Source: Pleodorina starrii
Taxonomy: Eukaryota > Chlorophyta > Chlorophyceae > Chlamydomonadales > Volvocaceae
Reading direction: 5' to 3'
DNA length: 64,000 bases
NCBI GenBank assembly: GCA_030267565.1
Contig: BRXU01000081.1
Location: 41,026 to 105,025, forward strand
Below are positions 44,277 to 51,075 of the stretch, piece by piece. Positions within the stretch are counted from its first letter, which is position 1. Each line of letters starts with the position of its first letter. Made by a program: the position numbers and the translations under genes. The notes below the pieces were generated by a model. The model had not been told where the DNA came from. It ran no database searches and saw nothing but the letters and a program-made list of their open reading frames with translations.

Positions 44277-44492
44277 ATGCCCGAGTACAAGCAGCCCAAG
44301 ATGTATGGACGGCGTGTTCCGTTCAGCATGCGGATGCCCCCGGAAGTTCACCGTCGTCTCTTCGACCGCACCATCGTCCTGGGGATGACTCAAGCGGACT
44401 ACATTGCCGCACTAATTGATCGCGATTGCGGTCTGCCGAACGCCATTGACGATCGGGAAGAGCAGCACGATCAATTGCCAATCAGTCCTTAA
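44277..44492 (+). CDS. Ribbon-helix-helix DNA-binding protein
   Basis: A 71-aa protein starting MPEYKQPKMYGRR. RVPFSMRMPPEVHRRLFDR and GMTQADYIAALIDRD fit the Arc/CopG ribbon-helix-helix fold. It is encoded between the transfer and replication blocks, under a perfect palindrome, and followed by a terminator. By analogy it may control plasmid copy number or transfer. An in-frame start 36 nt upstream is less likely because it would begin within the promoter region. Confidence 0.72.
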   Translation: MPEYKQPKMYGRRVPFSMRMPPEVHRRLFDRTIVLGMTQADYIAALIDRDCGLPNAIDDREEQHDQLPISP

Positions 44493-44498
44493 ATGACT

Positions 44499-44526
44499 GA
44501 CGGCCCGCCGTGGTGGGCGGGCCGTC
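44499..44526 (+). terminator. Terminator hairpin after RHH gene
   Basis: GACGGCCCGCC (44499-44509) pairs perfectly with 44516-44526 around a 6-nt loop. It separates the RHH gene from rep. Confidence 0.75.
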
Positions 44527-44534
44527 TAAGTCAT

Positions 44535-44569
44535 CCAGCTGTCACAAGTTTGCAGACCGAGACAGCTGG
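44535..44569. repeat. Inverted repeat upstream of rep
   Basis: CCAGCTGTC (44535-44543) and GACAGCTGG (44561-44569) are exact inverted copies, and a further CAGCT follows at 44575. Location just before the rep start suggests an origin or a Rep autoregulatory site. Confidence 0.45.
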
Positions 44570-44623
44570 TTCAACAGCTAACTGAATGAGACCAAGCCAT
44601 GAACTCATTAACAGGGGACCGTT

Positions 44624-46462
44624 GTGTCCCCTAGTCTACCTGACGCGCTTGCGGCTGTGCAGTCCCCTGTTCAGGCCACGCCGGACCGAATTTCTGATGC
44701 GTCGTCCCCGGTGGGGCGGTTTTTGACCCATCACCGCGTCCAGCACTTCCGTTGCGGCCAAACCAAGGCACAGGCGTTCCCCAACCGTGGCCGGCCAGCA
44801 GCCGATTTCGCGTTCATCCAGCTGAACCCTGCCGACTGGTTGAACTTCCTGGTGGTCGATGTGGACCGCGAGGACGCCCTGATGTGCCTGATGCACCCGG
44901 GGGTGCCCCAGCCCACCTGGATCATCGAGAACGAGGACACCGGTCACGCCCAGGCCGGCTGGGCGATCGAGCCCGTCTACCGCGGTGAGGGCGCCCGCCC
45001 GCACCCGATCCGCTACGCGAATGCGGTGCAACGTTCTTTGGACCATCTCGTGGACGGCGACCCATGCTTCACCCGCTACCTGGTGCGCAACCCCGCCGCC
45101 GACCGCCCAGCAGGCCGCGTGTGGTGGGGCACCCGTAAGACCCCCTGGCCGTTAGGCGCCTTGAAAGCGCACATGGCGGAGTGGATCGACCCACTGCACG
45201 ACGAAGCCCTGGACGGGCCCGCAGCAGGAGCGTGGAACCCCGGCCCGGACTTCGCCGTAGAAGCAAGCCTCCCCCGGGTGCCGGTCACCGACACCGCCAC
45301 CGCGGTAGGCCGCAACAACGCCCTTTTCCGCACCACCCGCCGGTGGCTGTGGGACCAGTGGGAGACGCGCGGCCACGCTCCGACCAACGCCGCCTCCATC
45401 GCCCACGCCCAGGCCCTCAACGCCCAACTAAGCGAGCCCCTGCCCGTAGCTGAGCTGGAATGCCTGGCCCGCTCCGCTGTCCGTCAGGTCAACGCCGGCA
45501 AGGGCCGGTCCACCCGCACCAGCAGCTCCGATGCAGCCCACGAGTACCTGTCCCAGATGGGCCGCCGTGGCGGACGAGCCCGCACCGACGCCAAGGTGGC
45601 GGCCGCCAAAAACAACGTGGCCCACGCCCGCAAAGCCCGCACCACCCAAGCACAGCGCCTACGGGCCCAGGCCGCTCAGCTGCGCGCGGGCGGGGCCACC
45701 TACGAGGCCATTGCAACTGTCGTTGGGCGAACTGCACGCACCGTCATGAACTGGCTCAAAGACGCCACGGCTCCCGTGTCCGTCCATGTTCCCGAGGGTG
45801 AAATTGTGCAAGCAACAGGTATTCTTCCGGCCGCCCCGGGCCTCCTGGGCGAAGCTCCACCTGCTGAGACATCTTCCCTCCCCCTCATCTGGTCTACCCC
45901 AGGGCCAGCCCCCCAAACCACCGCGGCTGGCCCCCCTGCCCCCCGCTCAGGGATAGTAAATAAGTTCCCTACAATACGTCCCTGCACCTACATATCCGTA
46001 TATATGTTCTACTGTGATGCCATGAGACACCCAGTTCCGCTCACCATTGACCGCCCTGTGCTGGTCTCTGCGGTCCTGGTCCGAGTCCCGGCTGGCTTCC
46101 CCTCCCCTGCCCAGGACAGCTTCGACGACGGCCGGATCGACCTCAACGAGGTCCTGATCAGAGACGTCACCTCCACCTACGCATTCCGGGTCACCGGAGA
46201 CTCCATGGAAGGAGCAGGGATCTACCACGGCGACGAAATCCTCGTGGACCGATCCATCACACCCAAACACGGTGATGTGGTGATCGCCGTCTACGACGAC
46301 GAATTCACCGTCAAACGCCTACACGTCCACGACCACGGTGTGGTCCTCCACGCCGAGAACCCCGCCTATCCCGACATCACGATTCCCTCGATGACCCAGC
46401 TCCAGGTGTGGGGTGTGGTGACGTACTCGATCCACCATGTCCACTCCCGGAAACTGCACTAG
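44624..46462 (+). CDS. Plasmid replication initiator Rep, open into umuD
   Basis: The ORF begins at a GTG with AGGGGA 7 nt upstream. Residues about 60-180 match the pAL5000-type replicase domain (VVDVDREDA, ENEDTGHAQAGWAIEP, RYLVRNPAADRP). A primase C-terminal-like region follows (about 225-300) and then a basic helix plus a helix-turn-helix (YEAIATVVGRTARTVMNWL) that resembles a fused RepB. No stop separates Rep from UmuD, so the frame runs on for 146 codons to the umuD stop at 46462. Rep itself probably ends its folded part near residue 390, with a Pro-rich linker after it. Whether a 612-aa Rep-UmuD protein is made, or umuD is started separately at 46022, cannot be decided from sequence. 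Confidence 0.82.
   Translation: MSPSLPDALAAVQSPVQATPDRISDASSPVGRFLTHHRVQHFRCGQTKAQAFPNRGRPAADFAFIQLNPADWLNFLVVDVDREDALMCLMHPGVPQPTWIIENEDTGHAQAGWAIEPVYRGEGARPHPIRYANAVQRSLDHLVDGDPCFTRYLVRNPAADRPAGRVWWGTRKTPWPLGALKAHMAEWIDPLHDEALDGPAAGAWNPGPDFAVEASLPRVPVTDTATAVGRNNALFRTTRRWLWDQWETRGHAPTNAASIAHAQALNAQLSEPLPVAELECLARSAVRQVNAGKGRSTRTSSSDAAHEYLSQMGRRGGRARTDAKVAAAKNNVAHARKARTTQAQRLRAQAAQLRAGGATYEAIATVVGRTARTVMNWLKDATAPVSVHVPEGEIVQATGILPAAPGLLGEAPPAETSSLPLIWSTPGPAPQTTAAGPPAPRSGIVNKFPTIRPCTYISVYMFYCDAMRHPVPLTIDRPVLVSAVLVRVPAGFPSPAQDSFDDGRIDLNEVLIRDVTSTYAFRVTGDSMEGAGIYHGDEILVDRSITPKHGDVVIAVYDDEFTVKRLHVHDHGVVLHAENPAYPDITIPSMTQLQVWGVVTYSIHHVHSRKLH
45998..46009 (+). promoter_or_regulatory. LexA-like SOS box before umuD
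   Basis: GTATATATGTTC matches 10 of 12 positions of the actinobacterial LexA/DinR box GAACATATGTTC as known from the literature. It lies 13 nt before the umuD ATG, and TACAAT (45970-45975) upstream could be the -10. Confidence 0.55.
46022..46462 (+). CDS. umuD: UmuD-type S24 peptidase (own start within Rep ORF)
   Basis: From ATG 46022 this frame gives a 146-aa UmuD, the normal family length. The self-cleavage site reads AGFPSP (Ala24-Gly25), and the catalytic Ser61 (GDSMEGAGI) and Lys98 (TVKRL) are present. UmuD is converted to UmuD' by RecA-stimulated self-cleavage and then joins UmuC as DNA polymerase V. It has a LexA-like box upstream and is followed 24 nt later by umuC. No strong ribosome site precedes this ATG, and the frame is open from rep, so a fusion is a formal alternative. 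Confidence 0.8.
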   Translation: MRHPVPLTIDRPVLVSAVLVRVPAGFPSPAQDSFDDGRIDLNEVLIRDVTSTYAFRVTGDSMEGAGIYHGDEILVDRSITPKHGDVVIAVYDDEFTVKRLHVHDHGVVLHAENPAYPDITIPSMTQLQVWGVVTYSIHHVHSRKLH

Positions 46463-46486
46463 CCGGGCCAAACAAGGTGGTAACCA

Positions 46487-47746
46487 GTGATTGCCCTGGT
46501 AGACGTCAATAATTTCTACGCCTCCTGCGAGGCACTGTTCGAGCCCTCTCTGGCGGGTAAGCCGCTGGTGGTGCTGTCCAACAACGACGGATGTGTGGTC
46601 GCACGTTCCGCGGAGGCCAAGGCGCTGGGGATCAAGATGGGTGATCCCTGGTTCCAGCTGGCCGCCGACGCCAAACGCTGGGGGCTGATCAGACGCTCCT
46701 CCAACTACCAGCTCTACGCTGATCTGTCGGAGCGGGTGATGTTGCTGCTGGCCCGCCACGCGATGGGCCAGGAGGTGTACTCCATCGACGAATGCTTCCT
46801 CCTCCCCCCGGACGGCACCCCGGCCGAGCAGGTGCGGTGGGCCCGTCGGCTGTGCGCCACCGTGGCGCGCAATGTCGGGCTGCCCGTGAGCATCGGCATC
46901 GCACCCACCAAAACCCTTTGCAAGATCGTCACGGAAACCGCCAAGAAGCTCCCAGCCACCGGCGGAGTCGTCCACTGGGAGACCGCCCCAGAGGGGTACT
47001 GGGACCGGCTCATGACAGCATTGCCGGTCACCGAGGTCTGGGGGGTGGCCGGCAGGCTGGCCAAGCGCCTGGAGGCCCTGGGCATCGAGACCATCGCCCA
47101 GCTGCGCGATGCCGACCCGGTGGCTGTCCGACACCAGTTCTCCATCGTGCAGATGCGCACCGTCCTGGAGCTCAACGGCTTTTCAGCTATCCCTGTCGAA
47201 GAGGAAGTAGACAGCAAGCAACAGATTCTCGTGAGCCGGTCCTTCCCCGACCCCATCTGGGACCCAGAAATTGTCGGACAGGCTGTGGCCGAGTTCGCCC
47301 AGCGCGCCTCCCGCCGGCTGCGCAAGGAGGGGGAGGTGACCGGACGCTTCACCGTCTTTGCCAGCACCTCCCCGCACCGACCCGGACCGCCTCACAATGT
47401 CTCCGCCCACGTGCGCCTGGCTGCGCCCACCAACGAGCCGGCTCCTCTGGTGGCCGCCGCCCGGGCCGCCCTGACGCCCAAGCTGCTGCACGGGATGCAG
47501 TACATGCGCGCCGGCATCCTCTGCCTGGACCTCGCCGCCGAGGGTACCGTGCCTCTCCTGCCCGGTGTGGTCGAACAACCAGCACGCCTCGGTGAGCTGA
47601 TCGACGCCGTGAACCGCCGCTTCGGCAGCGCCACCCTTGCCCTGGGCCAGCTCGGCACCCACTCCCCCGCCCCGTGGCGCAACCGTCAGGCTGACCTTTC
47701 CCCCAGCTACACCACCGACTGGGCAGAGCTACGCACGGTCAGTTGA
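46487..47746 (+). CDS. umuC: UmuC-type Y-family DNA polymerase
   Basis: A 419-aa translesion polymerase. The catalytic residues are in [13 protein letters not shown] (Asp6) and YSIDECF (Asp101, Glu102), where Cys replaces the usual Ala after the Glu. HhH DNA-binding ([20 protein letters not shown]) and little-finger domains follow. The GTG start has AAGGTGG 6 nt upstream. It forms an operon with umuD. Plasmid-borne umuDC (muc-like) systems protect against DNA damage and raise mutation rates. Confidence 0.93.
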   Translation: MIALVDVNNFYASCEALFEPSLAGKPLVVLSNNDGCVVARSAEAKALGIKMGDPWFQLAADAKRWGLIRRSSNYQLYADLSERVMLLLARHAMGQEVYSIDECFLLPPDGTPAEQVRWARRLCATVARNVGLPVSIGIAPTKTLCKIVTETAKKLPATGGVVHWETAPEGYWDRLMTALPVTEVWGVAGRLAKRLEALGIETIAQLRDADPVAVRHQFSIVQMRTVLELNGFSAIPVEEEVDSKQQILVSRSFPDPIWDPEIVGQAVAEFAQRASRRLRKEGEVTGRFTVFASTSPHRPGPPHNVSAHVRLAAPTNEPAPLVAAARAALTPKLLHGMQYMRAGILCLDLAAEGTVPLLPGVVEQPARLGELIDAVNRRFGSATLALGQLGTHSPAPWRNRQADLSPSYTTDWAELRTVS

Positions 47747-47881
47747 ACACCCATCACCGACCGCACCACCGTGGACCGGGCCCGCTTCTCCGTGTCCCCA
47801 TGTGCACGGCCCAAAAAACACTTTCCGACAGGCCAGTGCCTATGTGACATAAAGACACGATGACATAAGGTAGTAGAGATA

Positions 47882-47912
47882 GTGACACATAGGCATTATG
47901 CCTATGTGTCAC
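47882..47912. repeat. 31-bp perfect palindrome upstream of parA
   Basis: GTGACACATAGGCAT (47882-47896) is followed by a single base and its exact complement (47898-47912). A related half-site with TGCCTATGTGACA lies at 47836-47848. The motif shares GTGCCTA/GTGTCAC words with the array at 49107, so it is probably the ParB-like protein's operator. Confidence 0.8.
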
Positions 47913-47941
47913 AGAAGCACTAATAGAAAGGCGGCTCCGGC

Positions 47942-48733
47942 ATGGCTCCTCCGCTCACCATCGCAGTAGCTCAACAGAAGGGCGGGGTCGGTAAGACAAC
48001 GACCACCGCCAACCTTGCCCACGCCGGCAGCCGCGCCGGCGCCCGAATCCTCGCTATCGACCTAGACCCCCAGGGCAACCTCACCCGCACCCTTTATGAC
48101 CAGGACATACCCGAAGGTCAGCCCATCACCGCTGACGTGCTGACCGAAGAGGGGCCCGCTCCACTAGCCGACGTTATCGTGTCCACCGCATGGTCCGGGC
48201 TGGACCTGGCTCCGACCGTGGACCGGGATCTTGCCGCCGTAGAGCGGGACCTCACCCAGAATCCGCGTACCCCCGCCAGAGTGAAACTGCTGCACGATGC
48301 CATTCAGGCCAGCGAGGTCGCCGCAGGCTATGACGTCGTGCTCATCGACTGCCCACCCAATATTGGAGCCCTCACCCTGGCTGCATTGGCAGCCGCAGAC
48401 CGCGTCCTGGCCGTCACTGAGCCCACCCTTTTCTCTGCCGACGCTCTCGTGGAAATCGAAGAAAGCGTGGCCCGGGTCCGACAGCACTACCAAGTGCCTG
48501 TGACGCTCTCCGCGGTGCTGGTCAACAAGTGGCGATCCAACGTCATCGAAGACCGGCACTGGCGGCTGTCCTTGGCCGAACAATTCGGGGACCTACTGCT
48601 AGACCCTCCGGTGCCCCAGCGCGTCATCATCAGCCGAGCCATTCAAGCCGGAGTATCCCTGAGCCAAATGGGCGCTGACGCCAAGCCGATCGTTGAACTC
48701 TATGACCGTCACTACCGGACCCTCACCTCCTAG
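47942..48733 (+). CDS. parA: Plasmid partitioning ATPase ParA
   Basis: A 263-aa ParA with the deviant Walker A QKGGVGKTTT (Lys13, Lys18), Walker A' AIDLDPQGNLT and switch motif VLIDCPPN. There is no N-terminal HTH, so it belongs to the short (type Ib-like) class in which the small partner protein acts as the repressor. It drives segregation of the plasmid along the nucleoid. It starts 30 nt after the palindrome and 11 nt before the ParB-like gene. Confidence 0.93.
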   Translation: MAPPLTIAVAQQKGGVGKTTTTANLAHAGSRAGARILAIDLDPQGNLTRTLYDQDIPEGQPITADVLTEEGPAPLADVIVSTAWSGLDLAPTVDRDLAAVERDLTQNPRTPARVKLLHDAIQASEVAAGYDVVLIDCPPNIGALTLAALAAADRVLAVTEPTLFSADALVEIEESVARVRQHYQVPVTLSAVLVNKWRSNVIEDRHWRLSLAEQFGDLLLDPPVPQRVIISRAIQAGVSLSQMGADAKPIVELYDRHYRTLTS

Positions 48734-48744
48734 GAGATCCCACG

Positions 48745-49107
48745 ATGCCCACCCAGCATGCGCCCAAGGCTTCCCGTCGCCGCCGCAGTGGCGCAGACCC
48801 TATCGCCCCCACGGCACCGGAGCAGGAGAAGCCCGCTCCGACTCCCGAGCCAGCACACCAACCCGAAACGCAGCCGCAGCGTACAACGAACGCTGAGCAA
48901 CGTGACCGCCTTCGCGTGACGGTGCCGAAGCCAATGCTCACCGAACTGAAAAGGGCCTACGTCGTCAACGCTGGCCCCGGAATCTCCTGGTCAGATTGGA
49001 TCACCGGACTGCTCGCCACCTCCCTCGATGAACTGCACACCAAGTACGGCGTGGAAGAGTTCGTTGGCCCCGGAGTGCTCAGCCCAGGACGCCCACGCAG
49101 TCAATAG
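48745..49107 (+). CDS. Small ParB-like centromere-binding protein
   Basis: A 120-aa protein with a disordered, Pro/Gln/Glu-rich basic N-terminus (about 1-50), where ParA-stimulating arginines usually lie, and a C-terminal domain with LRVTVPKPMLTELKRAYV and PGISWSDWITGLLATSLDEL, compatible with a ribbon-helix-helix dimer. AGGAG lies 8 nt before the ATG. It is co-transcribed with parA, and iterons begin at its last codon. Identity as ParB is inferred from context, since its sequence is not diagnostic. Confidence 0.75.
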   Translation: MPTQHAPKASRRRRSGADPIAPTAPEQEKPAPTPEPAHQPETQPQRTTNAEQRDRLRVTVPKPMLTELKRAYVVNAGPGISWSDWITGLLATSLDELHTKYGVEEFVGPGVLSPGRPRSQ

Positions 49108-49207
49108 TCACGGTGCCTAAGTGTCACGGTGCCTAAGTGTCACGGTGCCTAAGTGCCACGGTGCCTAAGTGCCACGGTGCCTAAGTGTCACAGTGCCTAA
49201 GTGTCAC
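49107..49207. repeat. Tandem 16-bp iteron array (putative parS)
   Basis: Five complete units of GTGTCACGGTGCCTAA (with one-base variants such as GTGCCACGG and CACAG) fill 49121-49200, with partial units at 49107-49120 and 49201-49207. They are head-to-tail and contiguous. Units share half of the palindrome at 47882-47912. The array begins at the ParB-like stop codon and is the probable centromere, possibly also an origin. Confidence 0.85.
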
Positions 49208-49218
49208 AAAAACATTCA

Positions 49219-49446
49219 ATGCCGGCAGATACACCTGTGCGAAGGCAGGCTCGTGCCCGCATGAGCCGGGCGGAGGTGGCCAGCCTCGATGAGCTCCGTG
49301 CCACGGGGTTGTTCCTGGAGCCGTTGATCCCGGACCGGGCCATCGTCCAAGAGGTACGGATTTCGGGGGAGTGGTACGGCCAATACCGCAAGGGCTCCCG
49401 CGTGCTGGAGGCTTACACCGCGATCGCGAAGAAGGTGCTGCGATGA
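49219..49446 (+). CDS. Hypothetical protein, 75 aa
   Basis: A small basic protein from ATG 49219 (an in-frame GTG lies inside the iterons). It contains RQARARMSRAEVASLDELRA and ends in ATIAKKVLR-like helices (EAYTAIAKKVLR). Its stop overlaps the next ATG (ATGA), so it is coupled to the gene at 49443. No known domain is recognised. Confidence 0.5.
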   Translation: MPADTPVRRQARARMSRAEVASLDELRATGLFLEPLIPDRAIVQEVRISGEWYGQYRKGSRVLEAYTAIAKKVLR

Positions 49447-49777
49447 GTGAGAAGCCCGAGCGCCCCGCCTCGCTGGCCCGCCGCTGGCCCGGCCCGGCAC
49501 CGGATGAGCACATCGACCCGGTCGACTACACACCCCACGCGCTACCTCACCCCAGCCTGCGACACCGGTGGTGTCGTCCCCGCCGGTGCAAGCGGCACCG
49601 GCGGCTGCACCTAAGCGCGGCCGGGGCCGGCCGCGCCGGGAACCCACGATCCAGCTGGGTGTACGGGTGACCCAGGACGTCTCCGATCTGATCGAGGAGC
49701 TCACCGAGCACGACGGCACCGCCAGAGCGGTGATCGAGAACGCCGTGCGCGCCTACGCCCAACAGCTCAACCGATAA
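49443..49777 (+). pseudogene. Frameshifted RHH-like gene after par locus
   Basis: ATG 49443 overlaps the previous stop and encodes MSEKPERPASLARRW up to about residue 25 (DPVDYTPHA). Beyond there the frame turns into Arg/His-rich nonsense to a stop at 49670, while another frame continues a Pro/Ala linker and KRGRGRPRREPTIQLGVRV to a stop at 49777, an RHH-like basic region and helices. An indel near 49510-49560 would join the halves. Alternatively, GTG 49568 starts a separate 69-aa protein. Confidence 0.5.
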
Positions 49778-49841
49778 CACCCGGCCCCCGGTGGGGGAGG
49801 GGGGCGGCTGCGGGCGGCTTTCCCATGGTCGGCGAGGAAGG

Positions 49842-49873
49842 AACCCGGCTCACCGGTGATGGTGGGCCGGGTT
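49842..49873 (+). terminator. Hairpin with pyrimidine-rich tail
   Basis: AACCCGGC (49842-49849) pairs with GCCGGGTT (49866-49873) and is followed by CTCTTCTTCT. It is a probable terminator of the par-linked genes. Confidence 0.55.
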
Positions 49874-50240
49874 CTCTTCTTCTGGTGACAGACGGCGGGA
49901 TGGGGTGGGTGGTCCCATGGGTCTTCGAACGACGCGGGTGCCCGCGCAGCTGCCGTAAGGAGCCAGGGCCAACCCCCAGCAGGGGTCGGTATCGGGGGCC
50001 AAAGGGGCAACCAGCGCTGTCCAGGCTGGACGCGGGGCGTCCCGGCGGCACCGTGCCGGATAGGGGTCGTCAGCCCGTCACCGGCTGCTCACCGTGCGGA
50101 GGGGCCACGGTGAGGGCCCTCGTGCTCGAGGACTGCCCCGAGAAGCTTCGCTGCGGTATCGCAGCGGTGGCCGGCCAGCACCGGCCCGCCGTCACGGAAC
50201 GCCCGGAAGACGAACTGCTGTCCGGTGGGGGAGTGGGGGT
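49874..50240. other. Intergenic region
   Basis: This gap separates the par block from lsr2. A 48-aa frame from GTG 50110 (VRALVLEDCPEKLRCG) to 50256 overlaps the lsr2 end and has plausible codon bias but no ribosome site or recognised domain, so it is not called. Nothing else is supported. Confidence 0.4.
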
Positions 50241-50570
50241 CTACTGGGCGGCGTAGTAGGCGTCTTTGACGGACTGGTGAATGCGGCCGCGATCGGAGAC
50301 CTCATAACCGTTCTCCTTCGCCCAGGCCCGGATCTTCGCCGTCTCCGGGTTGCCCCCGGTGGAGGAACGGGGCCCGGTGGTCCGGGCGGACTTGCCCTGG
50401 GCCCGCCGGCCGGAAGCGGCGAAGGGGCGCAGGGCCTCCCGCAGCTTCTCCGCATTCGCGGTGGACAGGTCAATCTCGTACTGCCGGCCGTCCAGACCGA
50501 ACTGGACGGTCTGATCAGCAGGACCGCCCTCGAGGTCGTCCTCCAGAATGATCTTTACGCTCTGGGCCAT
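50241..50570 (-). CDS. lsr2: Lsr2-family nucleoid-associated protein
   Basis: A 109-aa Lsr2. The N-terminal dimerisation domain includes VKIILEDDLEGGPADQTVQF, a basic linker follows, and the C-terminal AT-hook-like helix-turn-helix reads IRAWAKENGYEVSDRGRI, the Lsr2 signature. Lsr2 bridges DNA and silences AT-rich, horizontally acquired genes, as H-NS does in proteobacteria. ATG 50570 is chosen; an in-frame GTG lies one codon upstream. A plasmid copy could quiet the plasmid or alter host silencing. Confidence 0.93.
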   Translation of the reverse strand: MAQSVKIILEDDLEGGPADQTVQFGLDGRQYEIDLSTANAEKLREALRPFAASGRRAQGKSARTTGPRSSTGGNPETAKIRAWAKENGYEVSDRGRIHQSVKDAYYAAQ

Positions 50571-51075
50571 CACAACACCTTTCTCTTGGCTTCCTCATGT
50601 TATTCGCCGAAATACGCTCACGGTTGGGAACGCTGGCACCGAGCCACCTCCCGCAGGTTTTGAAACGAGTTGACGAGATGGAGATCGGAGATTGCCGTGA
50701 GCGTCTTCACTGACCGGTCCACTCTAGCGATAAATTCGAGCGTTGGGTCTTGGGCGCGAACGAAGTGGCTCTATCAGGATGTGTCTGCTGATGGGTCCGT
50801 TAATAACTACCCCACACCCCCCTCAGAGGCGGGGAACTCAGGGCGCCAATGGGAAGTTCCGGTAAATTCAGCAAAAGATAGATGAATGCCACCCGGGGCG
50901 GGTCATGCAGCTATTGCCTCGGCTTACGCCTGTCATGGCAGTACGTTCCTGGTTGCCAAGGCATAGCGGGATGCTAGTGCCGCGTCATGCCTGAGGCGGT
51001 GGGGCCAATGTAAGCCGAGAACACTTTGCTCGTGGATGAACGGCGTGGCGGGGCGGGCGGGATAGCGTCTTAGGT
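50571..51075. other. Intergenic region between lsr2 and restriction gene
   Basis: About 500 bases, less GC-rich than the surroundings, without a supported gene. The ORF at 50670-50885 lacks a ribosome site and domain. TAGCGT (51063-51068) is a weak candidate -10 for a leaderless restriction gene. Confidence 0.4.

Noticed and set aside
49107..49207. CRISPR array
   Set aside because: The units are 16 bp, contiguous and without spacers, and no cas gene is present; they are iterons.
50110..50256. 48-aa ORF from GTG
   Set aside because: It overlaps the end of lsr2 and lacks a ribosome site; codon bias alone was not enough.
50670..50885. 71-codon ORF between lsr2 and the restriction gene
   Set aside because: No ribosome site or recognisable sequence, and it lies in AT-richer intergenic DNA.
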